This document shows, one piece after another, positions 1 to 8,714 of a DNA stretch of 64,000 nucleotides. The position numbers and the translations under genes are program-made. The stretch is from Kangiella sp. HD9-110m-PIT-SAG07 (lineage in GTDB: Bacteria; Pseudomonadota; Gammaproteobacteria; Enterobacterales; Kangiellaceae), in NCBI GenBank assembly GCA_003370465.1, contig QQTG01000014.1, positions 1 through 64,000 on the forward strand, in the 5' to 3' direction. Position 1 is the first letter of the stretch, and each line of letters opens with the position of its first letter. The notes beneath the pieces were generated by a model. The model was given only the letters and a program-made list of their open reading frames with translations, searched no databases and was not told the DNA's origin.

Positions 1-485
1 AACATTACGAAACAGGCGAACCATTACCAGCAGACAAGTTGGAGAGATTATTGGCTGCAAAGAATTTCCAATCAGCCATGCAAATGGTGCGTCAACTTGA
101 GTTCTCATTGTTCGACTTTAAGATTCATAGTGAGTTTAACCCTGATACGCCAGATCAAATCCAGGCGCAACTTAATCAAGTGCGCGAAAGAGTCTCTGTG
201 GTTAAGCCCGCTGAATTTAATCGCTTCCAACACAGTTTCGGGCACATTTTCGCAGGTGGTTATGCTGCTGGTTATTACAGTTATAAGTGGGCAGAAGTAT
301 TGTCCGCTGATGCATTCTCTCGATTTGAAGAAGAAGGTATTTTTAACCCCAAAACCGGTAACGACTTCCTCACTCACGTTCTACAAAAAGGCGGTTCCGC
401 AGAACCTGATGAGTTATTCAAAGCCTTCCGTGGAAGAGAGCCATCTCCAGATGCTCTACTACGTCATTCTGGCATAGGCCAATAA
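1..485 (+). CDS. prlC: oligopeptidase A, C-terminal part (cut by window edge)
   Basis: This is the C-terminal part of an M3-family zinc metallopeptidase, oligopeptidase A, a cytoplasmic enzyme that degrades short peptides, including cleaved signal peptides. The open frame runs in from the left edge (frame of base 3) and ends with TAA at 483-485. The HExxH zinc site lies upstream, outside the window. What is visible is the helical C-terminal lobe, with the FGHIFAGGYAAGYYSYKWAE stretch that is typical of M3 peptidases (substrate-side Tyr residues), and the family-like ending on PDALLRHSGI. The TTG at 39 is an internal codon, not the start. The next gene begins immediately after the stop codon. 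Confidence 0.93.
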   Translation, partial: HYETGEPLPADKLERLLAAKNFQSAMQMVRQLEFSLFDFKIHSEFNPDTPDQIQAQLNQVRERVSVVKPAEFNRFQHSFGHIFAGGYAAGYYSYKWAEVLSADAFSRFEEEGIFNPKTGNDFLTHVLQKGGSAEPDELFKAFRGREPSPDALLRHSGIGQ

Positions 486-2030
486 TTGAGCCAGAAAACG
501 ATTCTTGCAATTGATAATGGTACGCAAAGTCTGCGTGCCATTATTTTCGATTTGAATGGTAATATTCTTGCTAAAAGCCAGATACCGATTAATAACTATC
601 AGTCACCTGAGCCCGGTTGGTATGAACAAAGACCTGAACATTTTTGGGATACACTGTGCTTAGCTTGTCAAAGGCTAAGATCTACTGCCAAAGAGCATTT
701 CCAGAATATACAAGCCATCTCAGTAACCACATTACGTAACACCGTCGTCAATTTAGATGCCCAAGGCAAACCGCTACGCCCTGCCATCATATGGACTGAC
801 CAACGCAAACTTGAGGATACTAAACCGTTAAAAGGATACTGGAAATATCTTTTCAAACTTGCCGGACTCAATGCAACACTAGAGAATTTCCAGTCTAGCT
901 GTCAGGCCGCTTGGATAGCACAACATCAACCTGATGTGTGGAAAAATACACACAAATACTTACTCTTATCCGGTTATCTTAATTTCCAGCTTACCGGAAG
1001 CTATAAAGACTCGGTAGCCTCACAGGTTAGCTATATCCCCTTTGATTATAAGCATCATCGCTGGGCCAAGCCTTCCGACTGGAAGTGGCAAATTGCTCCA
1101 ATCCAACCACAACAACTTCCCGAGTTAGTTAAACCCGGTGATATTATCGGATATATCCAACCAAGCGCCGCTCAAAGCTCTGGCTTACCAGACGGGCTTC
1201 CTGTGGTTGCAGCTGGTGCTGACAAAGCTTCAGAAGTACTGGGTTCCGGTTGTTTACATCCGCATCAAGCCTGCTTGAGTTATGGCACCACGGCCACTAT
1301 CAATGTTACTAGCCAAAAATACATTGAGCCAATTCGCTTTATACCGCCCTATCCTTCGTCTATAGCTAACTCCTATACTTTAGAATTTCAGATCCATCGC
1401 GGATACTGGATGGTCAGCTGGTTTAAAGAAGAATTCGCTCACGCTGAACAAGTGTTATCAAAAAAACTGGGTGTGGCCACTGAACAAGTTTTAGAAGATT
1501 CGGTCTCAGATATTCCCCCGGGATCAGATGGGCTCATGCTACAACCTTATTGGTCACCCGGCGTCAAAGTCCCAGGCCCAGAAGCTCGTGGTGCAATCAT
1601 CGGGTTCAAAGACTCCCACACTAAAGCACATGTTTACAATGCAATCCTCGAAGGAATTGCCTATGGCTTACGCGAAGGGCTAGAAAATATAGAGCGAAAG
1701 ACACATCAACACATTACAGAATTATATGTGTCGGGCGGTGGCTCGCAAAGCTCAACCAGCATGCAACTCACAGCGGATATTTTCAATCGCCCAGCTATCC
1801 GACCACACACTTATGAAACTTCAGCTCTTGGCGCAGCAATAAATGCTGCTGTTGGCCTTGGCATTTATAAGACCTATGAAGACGCTACTTTAGCCATGTG
1901 CCGTCGAGGCAAAATTTTCGAACCGAACCCCGAAAACGTAAGAATTTATCAGAACCTTTATCAGCAAACTTATAAACGACTCTATAATCAACTCAAGCCG
2001 CTTTATAAGAACTTATATAACCTTGACTAA
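486..2030 (+). CDS. FGGY-family carbohydrate kinase
   Basis: A 514-residue kinase of the FGGY superfamily (ASKHA fold), which phosphorylates a sugar or polyol with ATP in the cytoplasm. The N-terminal phosphate-1 motif ILAIDNGTQSLRA (residues 6-18), the central GADKASEVLG region and the C-terminal adenosine segment around GGGSQSSTSMQLTADIF with a following ALGAAINA are all present, and length matches the family (about 480-520). The start is TTG at 486, directly abutting the prlC stop; no ATG lies near, so translation is probably coupled to prlC. Xylulokinase-like and glycerol kinase-like members are hard to tell apart by eye, so the substrate is not assigned. It overlaps the convergent unknown gene by 4 bases. 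Confidence 0.88.
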   Translation: MSQKTILAIDNGTQSLRAIIFDLNGNILAKSQIPINNYQSPEPGWYEQRPEHFWDTLCLACQRLRSTAKEHFQNIQAISVTTLRNTVVNLDAQGKPLRPAIIWTDQRKLEDTKPLKGYWKYLFKLAGLNATLENFQSSCQAAWIAQHQPDVWKNTHKYLLLSGYLNFQLTGSYKDSVASQVSYIPFDYKHHRWAKPSDWKWQIAPIQPQQLPELVKPGDIIGYIQPSAAQSSGLPDGLPVVAAGADKASEVLGSGCLHPHQACLSYGTTATINVTSQKYIEPIRFIPPYPSSIANSYTLEFQIHRGYWMVSWFKEEFAHAEQVLSKKLGVATEQVLEDSVSDIPPGSDGLMLQPYWSPGVKVPGPEARGAIIGFKDSHTKAHVYNAILEGIAYGLREGLENIERKTHQHITELYVSGGGSQSSTSMQLTADIFNRPAIRPHTYETSALGAAINAAVGLGIYKTYEDATLAMCRRGKIFEPNPENVRIYQNLYQQTYKRLYNQLKPLYKNLYNLD

Positions 2031-2548
2031 CCTCTGCTAGCCAAATCGTCGGTACAAATTTCCGCACCATTCGCATTGGCATTATCGTTCTCTTCAGGCA
2101 CTACTGCGAATGTGGAGTTATTCGGGAAAATAGTTCTAACTTCACCCACATCAGATTCATTCGCTAAATCGGAAAAATATTGCTTGGGCTTATAAATTGG
2201 TGCCCTATCCTCTGCGTCAACATCGGACTGGTGTACAAAGCCTGCATAAATCTCACGTTCGCATGAACTTGGATAAGACTCATTATTCATTAAAGCTGAC
2301 CAGCATTCTTGAAGTTCTGACGGAACACCATATTCCTCTCCTCCCGGCAAAGCATCAAATGGTACTTCAGATTCTGTGGCCCTCTTATGCATCAATCGCA
2401 AATATACATTAGACAGCGTGTTAGTGACGCTCTTTTTCCCAACCAGCCAAACTTTCAACCCTAGTCTTTCTTCGTTGACTTCATACCCCAGCTTCCAGTA
2501 TGCCTGCTTTATTTCCTCCACTTCAGCTACGGAATAATAGTATTTCAT
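2027..2548 (-). CDS. hypothetical acidic protein
   Basis: A 173-residue protein I do not recognise. It starts MKYYYSVAEVEEIKQAYWKLGYEV, has no signal peptide or membrane segment, and becomes strongly acidic and Asn/Asp/Glu-rich towards the C terminus (EENDNANANGAE). Four cysteines are scattered. The N-terminal third looks like a folded helical region, the rest low complexity. The ATG at 2548 has no clear Shine-Dalgarno sequence upstream, which lowers confidence in the start. It is convergent with the FGGY kinase gene (4-base overlap of the ends) and separated from the TetR gene by about 280 bases. It could be a cytoplasmic species-specific protein; no function is proposed. Confidence 0.6.
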   Translation of the reverse strand: MKYYYSVAEVEEIKQAYWKLGYEVNEERLGLKVWLVGKKSVTNTLSNVYLRLMHKRATESEVPFDALPGGEEYGVPSELQECWSALMNNESYPSSCEREIYAGFVHQSDVDAEDRAPIYKPKQYFSDLANESDVGEVRTIFPNNSTFAVVPEENDNANANGAEICTDDLASRG

Positions 2549-2824
2549 TGCAATAACAAAAATAAAAAAATATGAAGCTTTTCTTAAATATACCTTAAAA
2601 ATTAATTTATTTATCTTGCTTGAAGTGGTCTATACGGTCTTTCTTCGAAAAAATCGCTGTTAATGATACAAAAATTTAGCGATTGAGTACAAAACGTGAA
2701 CAATTCTGAGGTAGAGAATAGGAAAGGTATGGAACCGAGTATTAATGAAGATATTAAATAGAAGTATTAATCTACCTAGAAAGATAGGGTTAAAGCCGAA
2801 CCATTAAACACTGTTCTAGCTGTA

Positions 2825-3454
2825 TTAAGTGCTTTCTACTCTTAGGCTTTCTAGGTAATCTTGTAAACATGCGCCAGCTTCGTAAAACGCCTGATCATTC
2901 ATATAGCATTTACACTGCCCAATAATCCCTTCCATAGACGCAATCAAGAAACGCGCCACATTTTTGGGCTTAATGGAACTTTTGACGAGACCTAACTTTT
3001 GTCCACGTTGCAACGTTTCGACAAGCGCTTCATGCCACAGCTGCCAAATATTGGCGATTCTAATACGGAATGATTCATCCAGTGGTGACATTTCTTGGGT
3101 AAGATTATTTAAAGGGCACCCTGTGTGCAACTCCTTAGCACTAATCTCATCACGCGCATCCTCAAGCATGCGGATCAGATCATCAATCGGGTGTCGAATT
3201 GCTTTCAATGGGTTTATCCAGCGGTTTTCGATCCAAGGCTTTAAGACCTCATCAATCACCGCATGTCCCAATTCCTTCTTACTAGAGAAATGATGGTAGA
3301 AAGCGCCTTTCGTCAGCGCCGTCTTTTTTAAGACGCCATCAACGCGCAGACCTTGGTAGCCCTTTAGGAGAACTTCCTCAAAGGCCACATCAAGAATCTT
3401 CTGTCGCGTTACGTCAGCATTTCTAACGTTAGTTTTTTCAGTAACTAGGGACAT
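2825..3454 (-). CDS. TetR/AcrR-family transcriptional regulator
   Basis: A 209-residue one-component repressor. The N-terminal DNA-binding domain (about residues 15-65) shows the family pattern: TRQKILDVAFEEVLLKGY, then the helix-turn-helix ending TKGAFYHHFSSKKEL. The C-terminal ligand domain is helical and includes a TGCPLNNL segment that is common in YxaF/LmrA-like TetR proteins. The gene overlaps the end of the LolA-like gene by one base (TAATG), so it is the last gene of the exporter-lolA-tetR operon and probably controls that operon by feedback. A palindromic site in the operon promoter (6945-6973) is the natural operator candidate. The inducing ligand is unknown. Confidence 0.9.
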   Translation of the reverse strand: MSLVTEKTNVRNADVTRQKILDVAFEEVLLKGYQGLRVDGVLKKTALTKGAFYHHFSSKKELGHAVIDEVLKPWIENRWINPLKAIRHPIDDLIRMLEDARDEISAKELHTGCPLNNLTQEMSPLDESFRIRIANIWQLWHEALVETLQRGQKLGLVKSSIKPKNVARFLIASMEGIIGQCKCYMNDQAFYEAGACLQDYLESLRVEST

Positions 3455-4263
3455 TAACGTGCTCTTTTCAAACTACTCTTGTTGAAGTCATTTTCATCAA
3501 GACCAGTGTTAAATTCATAATCAGCCCATTTTACCACAGTGCTTTTACCCGTTTGATGGTTCGTCATGACTTGCTTATGGCCACGCCAGTATTTATCCAA
3601 ATATTGTTTAAATTCAGAAACGTCCATCGTTTTCAAAGCATCACCTTTTTCATCAAAGAACTCGATACGATGTACACGGAAATGCTCCTGATCGACCCAA
3701 GTGATGGTTTTGCTATAGCCTGAGTTATCATAAGTTGGGTACGATTCAACCACATACACGTTCTGTCCATCCAGCTCATCTTCTCGCAGATATTTATAAT
3801 CGTACTTCTCTACTTCAAACGATGATAAGTCTTCGTATGCAAACTCGCTTCCCATCCAAGGGCCTGACTTGTTCGATGATGAGATGCGTTTCACACGCTT
3901 TAAAGCAGGCAGATACAACCACTGGTCATCATTACCTTCGATATGCGAGTAAGTTAAGAACGCCGTACCTTCCACATCACGCGGCTCGTCAAAAATACTC
4001 AAGCCTTTATCGCCATCACCTTCAACTTCTAGGCTTTTAACGCGCACTTTTCGATCAGTCTCATTGCCGCCTTTGTCGCGCAATATCATGGTCATTTTAG
4101 CTTCACTGTCGCCCCACCCCGTATTATGTGCCTTCATTTCTTCGGCAACGGCTAGGCCTTTCTTCTGTGCGTTGCTAATATCAGCGATGCGTGCATTCGC
4201 ATCACGAGCCTCAACACTTACACTGGCTAGTAATACACTCGCCAATATCATTAACTTTTTCAT
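3454..4263 (-). CDS. LolA-like outer membrane lipoprotein-sorting family protein
   Basis: A 269-residue periplasmic protein of the LolA-like outer-membrane lipoprotein-sorting family found next to MMPL exporters. A signal peptide (MKKLMILASVLLASVSVEA) is followed by a beta-rich domain with the typical segments DDQWLYLPALKRVKRI, SGPWMGSEFAYEDL, and TITWVDQEHFRVHRIEFFD. ATG at 4263 is chosen over the in-frame TTG three bases upstream because AGGAG sits seven bases before it. It lies 31 bases downstream of the exporter gene and overlaps tetR by one base. By family knowledge it should accept a lipid or hydrophobic cargo from the inner-membrane exporter and carry it across the periplasm; the cargo is not known. 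Confidence 0.85.
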   Translation of the reverse strand: MKKLMILASVLLASVSVEARDANARIADISNAQKKGLAVAEEMKAHNTGWGDSEAKMTMILRDKGGNETDRKVRVKSLEVEGDGDKGLSIFDEPRDVEGTAFLTYSHIEGNDDQWLYLPALKRVKRISSSNKSGPWMGSEFAYEDLSSFEVEKYDYKYLREDELDGQNVYVVESYPTYDNSGYSKTITWVDQEHFRVHRIEFFDEKGDALKTMDVSEFKQYLDKYWRGHKQVMTNHQTGKSTVVKWADYEFNTGLDENDFNKSSLKRAR

Positions 4264-4294
4264 CAATTACTCCTAATCGATCGTTTTCAAAGAA

Positions 4295-6859
4295 TTAATT
4301 CGTCTGCTTTTTCTTTTTCAGTTCAAGCAACATTAACAACGGCGGCAATAGCAAGAAGTCGATAATTAATGCTGCTGCTAAGGTTATCGCGGTCAAAATA
4401 CCCATGTGACTATTCATCACATAGTGCGACATGCCCAGAACTAAGAACCCTAACACTAAGACAATGGTGGTCACGGTTAGTGCCATACCCACGGTTTGGA
4501 AGGCGTATTTCACTGCCTCGTGCGAATCCAAGCCCTTTTCTCTACGGGCTCGTAAATACTTACTCAAGAAGTGCACCGTATCATCGACCACAATACCCAG
4601 CGTCATCCCGGTCACTACCGATAAACCCATACCGACCTGACCCTGGAAAATTGCCCAAATACCGAAAGCGACTGCCATCGGAATTATGTTAGGAATTAAA
4701 CTGAGTAAACCCAGCTTTAACGACCGCAAGGCAAATATTAACAGTAAAGAAATTAACACTAATGCCCAAGCCGTACCTTCGAGCATCGAGTAAATATTGT
4801 TCTGGCCAACATGGGCAAACATCACCGCCGGGCTTGAGCCTTGAACGTCGTATTCAGGAGCGTGCTTTTCAAACCACTCCGCAAACGTTTCTTCCAAAGC
4901 CAACACTTCGACGCTGGATAAATTATGCAGCGCTATTTGAACTCGTGTGCCGCCTTTGTCGCTGCTCACCTGATTATTCAAATCCATACCTTTTGGCAGG
5001 GACATTTCATACATCAAGGTAAATTGCGCTGTTAACTCACGAACTCGAGTATTGAGATCTGTGCCCTCTTCCGGTTCTTTTAGCACCTGATTACAATTTT
5101 CTGTCAAGCTGCTTTCTGGCAAGGCGTAGCACTCATCACGATCCGCGTTCATGCTTTTATTCAAACGCTTCATGACGTCGGTATAACTTTGTACGTGAAT
5201 CACTTCAGGCTGCGCTTCTGCAAACTCAACAAAATCCTGTAATGTCGCCATGAACTTAGGCTCATGAATACCGTTTTCTTTACCGCTCTGTACGGCGTAA
5301 AACATGGTGTAGAGTCCGGTTAGGTTCTCTGCGGTATAGTCTGAGTCCACCCGGAAATCAATGGTCTCATCGAAATACTTCACAAACTCATCGTTTAATT
5401 CATTCTTTGGCAAGAAAGCAATCACGCCAATACATATCGCCACCATTAAAGGCAGTAACAACTTCCGCTTCGCAACTACAAAGTCAGCAAACTGATCCAT
5501 TTTTTCGTGCTTAGCTGAACGCCCACTTGGAACTTTCGTCGGCAGTAATGTAATCAAGGCTGGTAAAAAAGTTACAGAGAAGATGAAGGCAAACGTCACA
5601 CCAATAGCCACCACATTACCCAAATCTTGTAACGGCGGCACATCACTAAAGTTCATGGTTAAAAACCCAATAACTGTAGTGATACTGGTTAGAAAGATCG
5701 GCATCATATTAATACGTATACTTTCCACCATGGCATCTTTCTTATCTAAGCCCTGACGCAGATTTTGCATGTAAGTCACTAGCAAATGCACCGAGTCCGC
5801 CACCGCCATGGTCGCCACCACCGTCGGTACCGAGAACACTGGCGCAGTCAGGAATATGCCTAACCAACCTTCAACGCCCATCGCCCCCGCTATCGAGAAG
5901 ATGATTACTAGTACACTACCAATGGTGCCGCTAATACTACGCACCATAAAGAATAGCGCTAACGGTATTACCAGAAGCAACATGATGGGCGTTAAAGTCA
6001 TCATGTCGCCCAGACCTGTCTCAGCGAAGGCTGTATTCATCATGACTACGCCCGTTAAGCGTACTTCTAGATTAGGATTGCGCTCTTCAACCTGTGCTTG
6101 CAGATCCCGCACATAATCCGCCACTTTCTGCCCGGCGGTAAGAATTTCCTCTTTTTTAGTATCTCTGGCTTCGCCCTCTAGCCCTTCCAGGTCCTTATCG
6201 TCCGGCATCTGCACGGTAATGTTAACTGCAGTAACCGTCCCTTCCGGGTTAATCATGCGATTGACGACCTGCGGCTCATTAATCACGATGTTTTCAAGGC
6301 GAGTTAATTGCTTACTACCTAAACCATCGATCATTGTTGGTGTGACAGCATCATGCTCACAAGTGCTATCAAAATCTGCAGATTTGGCAGGCACACATAA
6401 AAGCGCACCAACTAACATATAATCTTCGTCTTCAGGCGTGACCCAAGTGTGTTGGTAGTTGGTGACAGAGTCCACTCGCGTCGAATATGGCGTGTGCCAA
6501 GCTTTCTCCGTTAACCACTGAACTGTCTTTAAAGTGCTTTTATCAAAGACTTTCCCCTCTTTTGGGGTCAGCACCATCATTACGTTGTCGGCTTTATCGT
6601 AGGTGTCTTGAATATGATCAAATGCGACTAACTGGGGGTTATCTTCGGCGAAAAACACTCTATAGTCAGGCTTTATCTCCAAAAATTTCGCGCCATACAT
6701 GGCCGCAAACAGCAAAATTAAAGATGCAAGTAAAACAAGCCAGGGATGGTTTACGACAAAACGCCCGAACTTTACTGTCCGCTGGTTGTTAGAGGAGTTG
6801 TTTTGTGGAGAAGTGTTTCTCTCTGAGTTCTTTTTTTCTAAATCAGTAGTATCCGACAT
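4295..6859 (-). CDS. MMPL/RND-superfamily lipid exporter
   Basis: An 854-residue inner-membrane protein with the duplicated RND layout: a first membrane helix near residues 36-60, a large periplasmic loop, five clustered helices, then the same again. Helix motifs include VATMAVADSVHLLVTYMQNL in the first half and GIVVDDTVHFLSKYLRARRE in the second, which are the Asp-bearing sterol-sensing/MMPL signatures. The start is placed at ATG 6859 and not at the TTG at 6880, because GAGAGAGGG lies just before the ATG. It is the promoter-proximal gene of an operon with a LolA-like protein and TetR, which fits export of a lipid or hydrophobic compound to the outer membrane rather than HAE-type drug efflux (no membrane-fusion protein is adjacent). 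Confidence 0.88.
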   Translation of the reverse strand: MSDTTDLEKKNSERNTSPQNNSSNNQRTVKFGRFVVNHPWLVLLASLILLFAAMYGAKFLEIKPDYRVFFAEDNPQLVAFDHIQDTYDKADNVMMVLTPKEGKVFDKSTLKTVQWLTEKAWHTPYSTRVDSVTNYQHTWVTPEDEDYMLVGALLCVPAKSADFDSTCEHDAVTPTMIDGLGSKQLTRLENIVINEPQVVNRMINPEGTVTAVNITVQMPDDKDLEGLEGEARDTKKEEILTAGQKVADYVRDLQAQVEERNPNLEVRLTGVVMMNTAFAETGLGDMMTLTPIMLLLVIPLALFFMVRSISGTIGSVLVIIFSIAGAMGVEGWLGIFLTAPVFSVPTVVATMAVADSVHLLVTYMQNLRQGLDKKDAMVESIRINMMPIFLTSITTVIGFLTMNFSDVPPLQDLGNVVAIGVTFAFIFSVTFLPALITLLPTKVPSGRSAKHEKMDQFADFVVAKRKLLLPLMVAICIGVIAFLPKNELNDEFVKYFDETIDFRVDSDYTAENLTGLYTMFYAVQSGKENGIHEPKFMATLQDFVEFAEAQPEVIHVQSYTDVMKRLNKSMNADRDECYALPESSLTENCNQVLKEPEEGTDLNTRVRELTAQFTLMYEMSLPKGMDLNNQVSSDKGGTRVQIALHNLSSVEVLALEETFAEWFEKHAPEYDVQGSSPAVMFAHVGQNNIYSMLEGTAWALVLISLLLIFALRSLKLGLLSLIPNIIPMAVAFGIWAIFQGQVGMGLSVVTGMTLGIVVDDTVHFLSKYLRARREKGLDSHEAVKYAFQTVGMALTVTTIVLVLGFLVLGMSHYVMNSHMGILTAITLAAALIIDFLLLPPLLMLLELKKKKQTN

Positions 6860-6944
6860 GATATACCCTCTCTCTTGCAACCATGCAGCGCTCCGCGCAG
6901 CTTGGAGTCACAAGAGCAATGATCAGTCTTTCAATTGAGTTGCT

Positions 6945-6973
6945 ATTTAATAACAAACCAACTAGTCTGTCAA
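6945..6973 (-). promoter_or_regulatory. promoter with embedded palindrome, candidate TetR operator
   Basis: Reading the minus strand there is a perfect -35 box TTGACA (6968-6973), a 17-base spacer and a -10 box TTAAAT (6945-6950), upstream of the exporter gene start at 6859. The spacer contains the palindrome ACTAGT (6961-6966) inside a larger imperfect dyad, the usual placement of a TetR-family operator. That the tetR product of the same operon binds here is an inference. Confidence 0.55.
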
Positions 6974-7119
6974 ACAACTGCTCTTCAAAAATATGAATCA
7001 CACGTAGCCGACATGTCATCGCAACGACTTAAAGAAAACACTCCGAAGACTTACCCAGTAACAACAATCTGCTACAATCTCACCATCCGAACTTAAAGAC
7101 GAATTCAAGAAAGATTCCG

Positions 7120-7683
7120 ATGGTCGATATTCCTCAAGACAACATTATTGCTAGCGTTCGCTATTGGCTTTCACAAACTGTGATTGGCTATAATTTCTGC
7201 CCTTTCGCGCGTCGTGAATTTGTTAAAAACACCATCGATTATCGTGTATCTTCGTCGAATAGCATCGAACCTGCTCTGTATGACCTGGTTGACGAACTGC
7301 AAAAGCTTGATCAAAAAAGTGCTGTTGAAACCTGCTTAATTATATTGCCGCAAGGTTTCGAATCTTTTGACGATTATCTCGACTTAGTCGACTACAGCAA
7401 TCAACTGTTAGATCGTCTGGAATACACCGGGGTCTATCAAATCGCGACTTTTCATCCAGACTATTGCTTTGATGGACTGGATAAGGATGATCCGGCTAAT
7501 TACACCAACCGCTCACCTTACCCAATCCTACATATCCTGCGCGAAGTCAGCTTGGAAAAGGCCCTAGAAAATTATGATGAACCCGAGTCCATTCCGGATA
7601 ACAACGTCAAACTAGCTCGTGAAAAAGGTATCACAGCTTTTACCGATATCTTAAAAAGATCACTCAAGACAAAACCTGAATAA
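7120..7683 (+). CDS. DUF1415 family protein
   Basis: A 187-residue cytoplasmic protein matching DUF1415, a family widespread in gammaproteobacteria without an established function. The recognisable parts are the N-terminal VRYWLSQTVIGYNFCPFARRE, the central LIILPQGFESFDDYLDLV, the YQIATFHPDYCFDG segment and the YTNRSPYPILHILRE block. Conserved Cys and His residues in CPFA and FHPDYCF suggest a metal or catalytic site, but this is not demonstrated. A possible -10 TACAAT is at 7073-7078. The 3' end overlaps the convergent uracil-DNA glycosylase-like gene by 20 bases. The upstream 260 bases are shared with the divergent exporter operon. Confidence 0.88.
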   Translation: MVDIPQDNIIASVRYWLSQTVIGYNFCPFARREFVKNTIDYRVSSSNSIEPALYDLVDELQKLDQKSAVETCLIILPQGFESFDDYLDLVDYSNQLLDRLEYTGVYQIATFHPDYCFDGLDKDDPANYTNRSPYPILHILREVSLEKALENYDEPESIPDNNVKLAREKGITAFTDILKRSLKTKPE

Positions 7684-8305
7684 CCTTCCTTTTCAATTCA
7701 GGCAACAACGCTTCTTCAAACCATGGGTTTTTCTTTAGCCAAATATTATTGCGTGGGCTAGGATGGGGCAGCGGGAAGTAAGATACGTTCTTTTCTATGC
7801 CATTATCTACACTTTGATTACTTTTAGTGTTACTTGCTTGGTACTCACGCCAATTTTTGACGATTGGCGTTAATGCCTGCGACTTCTTAACTCCTAGATG
7901 CCACTCTAACGCATACTGGCCAATAACCACCACCAGCTCTAAATGTTTCAATTGCCCCAAAAGTTTATGCTGCCATGTTTTAGCGCAAATAGGGCGAGGA
8001 GGAAGATCACCTGACTTGCCTTTGCCAGGATAGCAAAACCCCATAGGCAGAATCGCAAACTGAGCCGGGTCGTAAAAAGTACTTTCATCAACGCCTAGCC
8101 ACTGCCGTAACCGAACTCCGCTGGCGTCATCAAATGGGCGGCCTTTCTTATGAGTAACTTGACCCGGCGCCTGCCCTGCAATCAATATCTTCGCTGCGGA
8201 TTCAAATTGCAATATCGGTTTAGGTCCAAGCGGCAAATCCTCGCACAACCGGCACTCCCGAGCTTGCTCAACTGTTTTCTCAATTAAAGGCTCAGTCTTT
8301 CTCAT
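7664..8305 (-). CDS. uracil-DNA glycosylase family protein
   Basis: A 213-residue protein of the uracil-DNA glycosylase superfamily, which removes damaged or uracil bases from DNA. The N terminus has CRLCEDLPLGPKPIL, then the motif-1-like loop ILIAGQAPGQVTHKKGRPFDD (GQAPG at about 44-48) and a C-terminal HPSPRN motif-2-like loop. Cysteines at 18 and 21 (CxxC) recall the iron-sulfur members, though I cannot confirm all ligands. An upstream extension of the frame to 8467 exists, but ATG 8305 is preferred: AAGAGA lies before it and family similarity begins there. The end overlaps DUF1415 by 20 bases on the opposite strand. Activity on uracil specifically is not certain. Confidence 0.82.
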   Translation of the reverse strand: MRKTEPLIEKTVEQARECRLCEDLPLGPKPILQFESAAKILIAGQAPGQVTHKKGRPFDDASGVRLRQWLGVDESTFYDPAQFAILPMGFCYPGKGKSGDLPPRPICAKTWQHKLLGQLKHLELVVVIGQYALEWHLGVKKSQALTPIVKNWREYQASNTKSNQSVDNGIEKNVSYFPLPHPSPRNNIWLKKNPWFEEALLPELKRKVIQVLS

Positions 8306-8469
8306 CTCATTTCTCTTAAAATTTATTAGCGACTCCATCGTACCAAGCCTTAAAACACCATACCAATCTATATGAATCGCTCTATCACGCCAATGATAAA
8401 CAGATAATATTTTATGTTTATCATAAAATATATATTGACTTACAATAAGCATTACCATATTCTTCAATC

Positions 8470-8694
8470 ATGAAAATACAAATTAACCTAGATGTTGAGA
8501 TGGCAAAAAACAAAATGTCTCTCAAAGAACTTTCAAAGAGAATCGACATATCGATGACTAATTTGTCTTTGTTAAAAAACGGCAAAGTCAAAGCCATCCG
8601 CTTTTCTACTTTAGAAGCGGTTTGCCAAGAATTGAACTGCCAACCCGGCGATATTCTGCAATATGTTGATGATGAACCGACTCAAACGGACTAA
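8470..8694 (+). CDS. small XRE-family helix-turn-helix regulator
   Basis: A 74-residue Cro/C1-type DNA-binding protein made only of the HTH domain, similar to the YozG group. The pattern MAKNKMSLKELSKRIDISMTNLSLLKNGKVKAIRFSTLEAVCQELNCQPGDIL covers helices 1-5, ending in the characteristic 'CQPGDIL' turn. It sits 20 bases upstream of a membrane protein gene on the same strand, a pairing often seen for this regulator type (usually with DUF2975 membrane proteins). Its targets are unknown; regulation of its own two-gene unit is the simplest guess. The DNA upstream (8306-8469) separates it from the divergent UDG-like gene. Confidence 0.87.
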   Translation: MKIQINLDVEMAKNKMSLKELSKRIDISMTNLSLLKNGKVKAIRFSTLEAVCQELNCQPGDILQYVDDEPTQTD

Positions 8695-8714
8695 TTTTTT
8701 TACTGGAGATTTTA

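Noticed and set aside
8306-8467. N-terminal 54-residue extension of the UDG-like protein
   Set aside because: Extension has no family similarity; ATG 8305 has a ribosome site and normal length.
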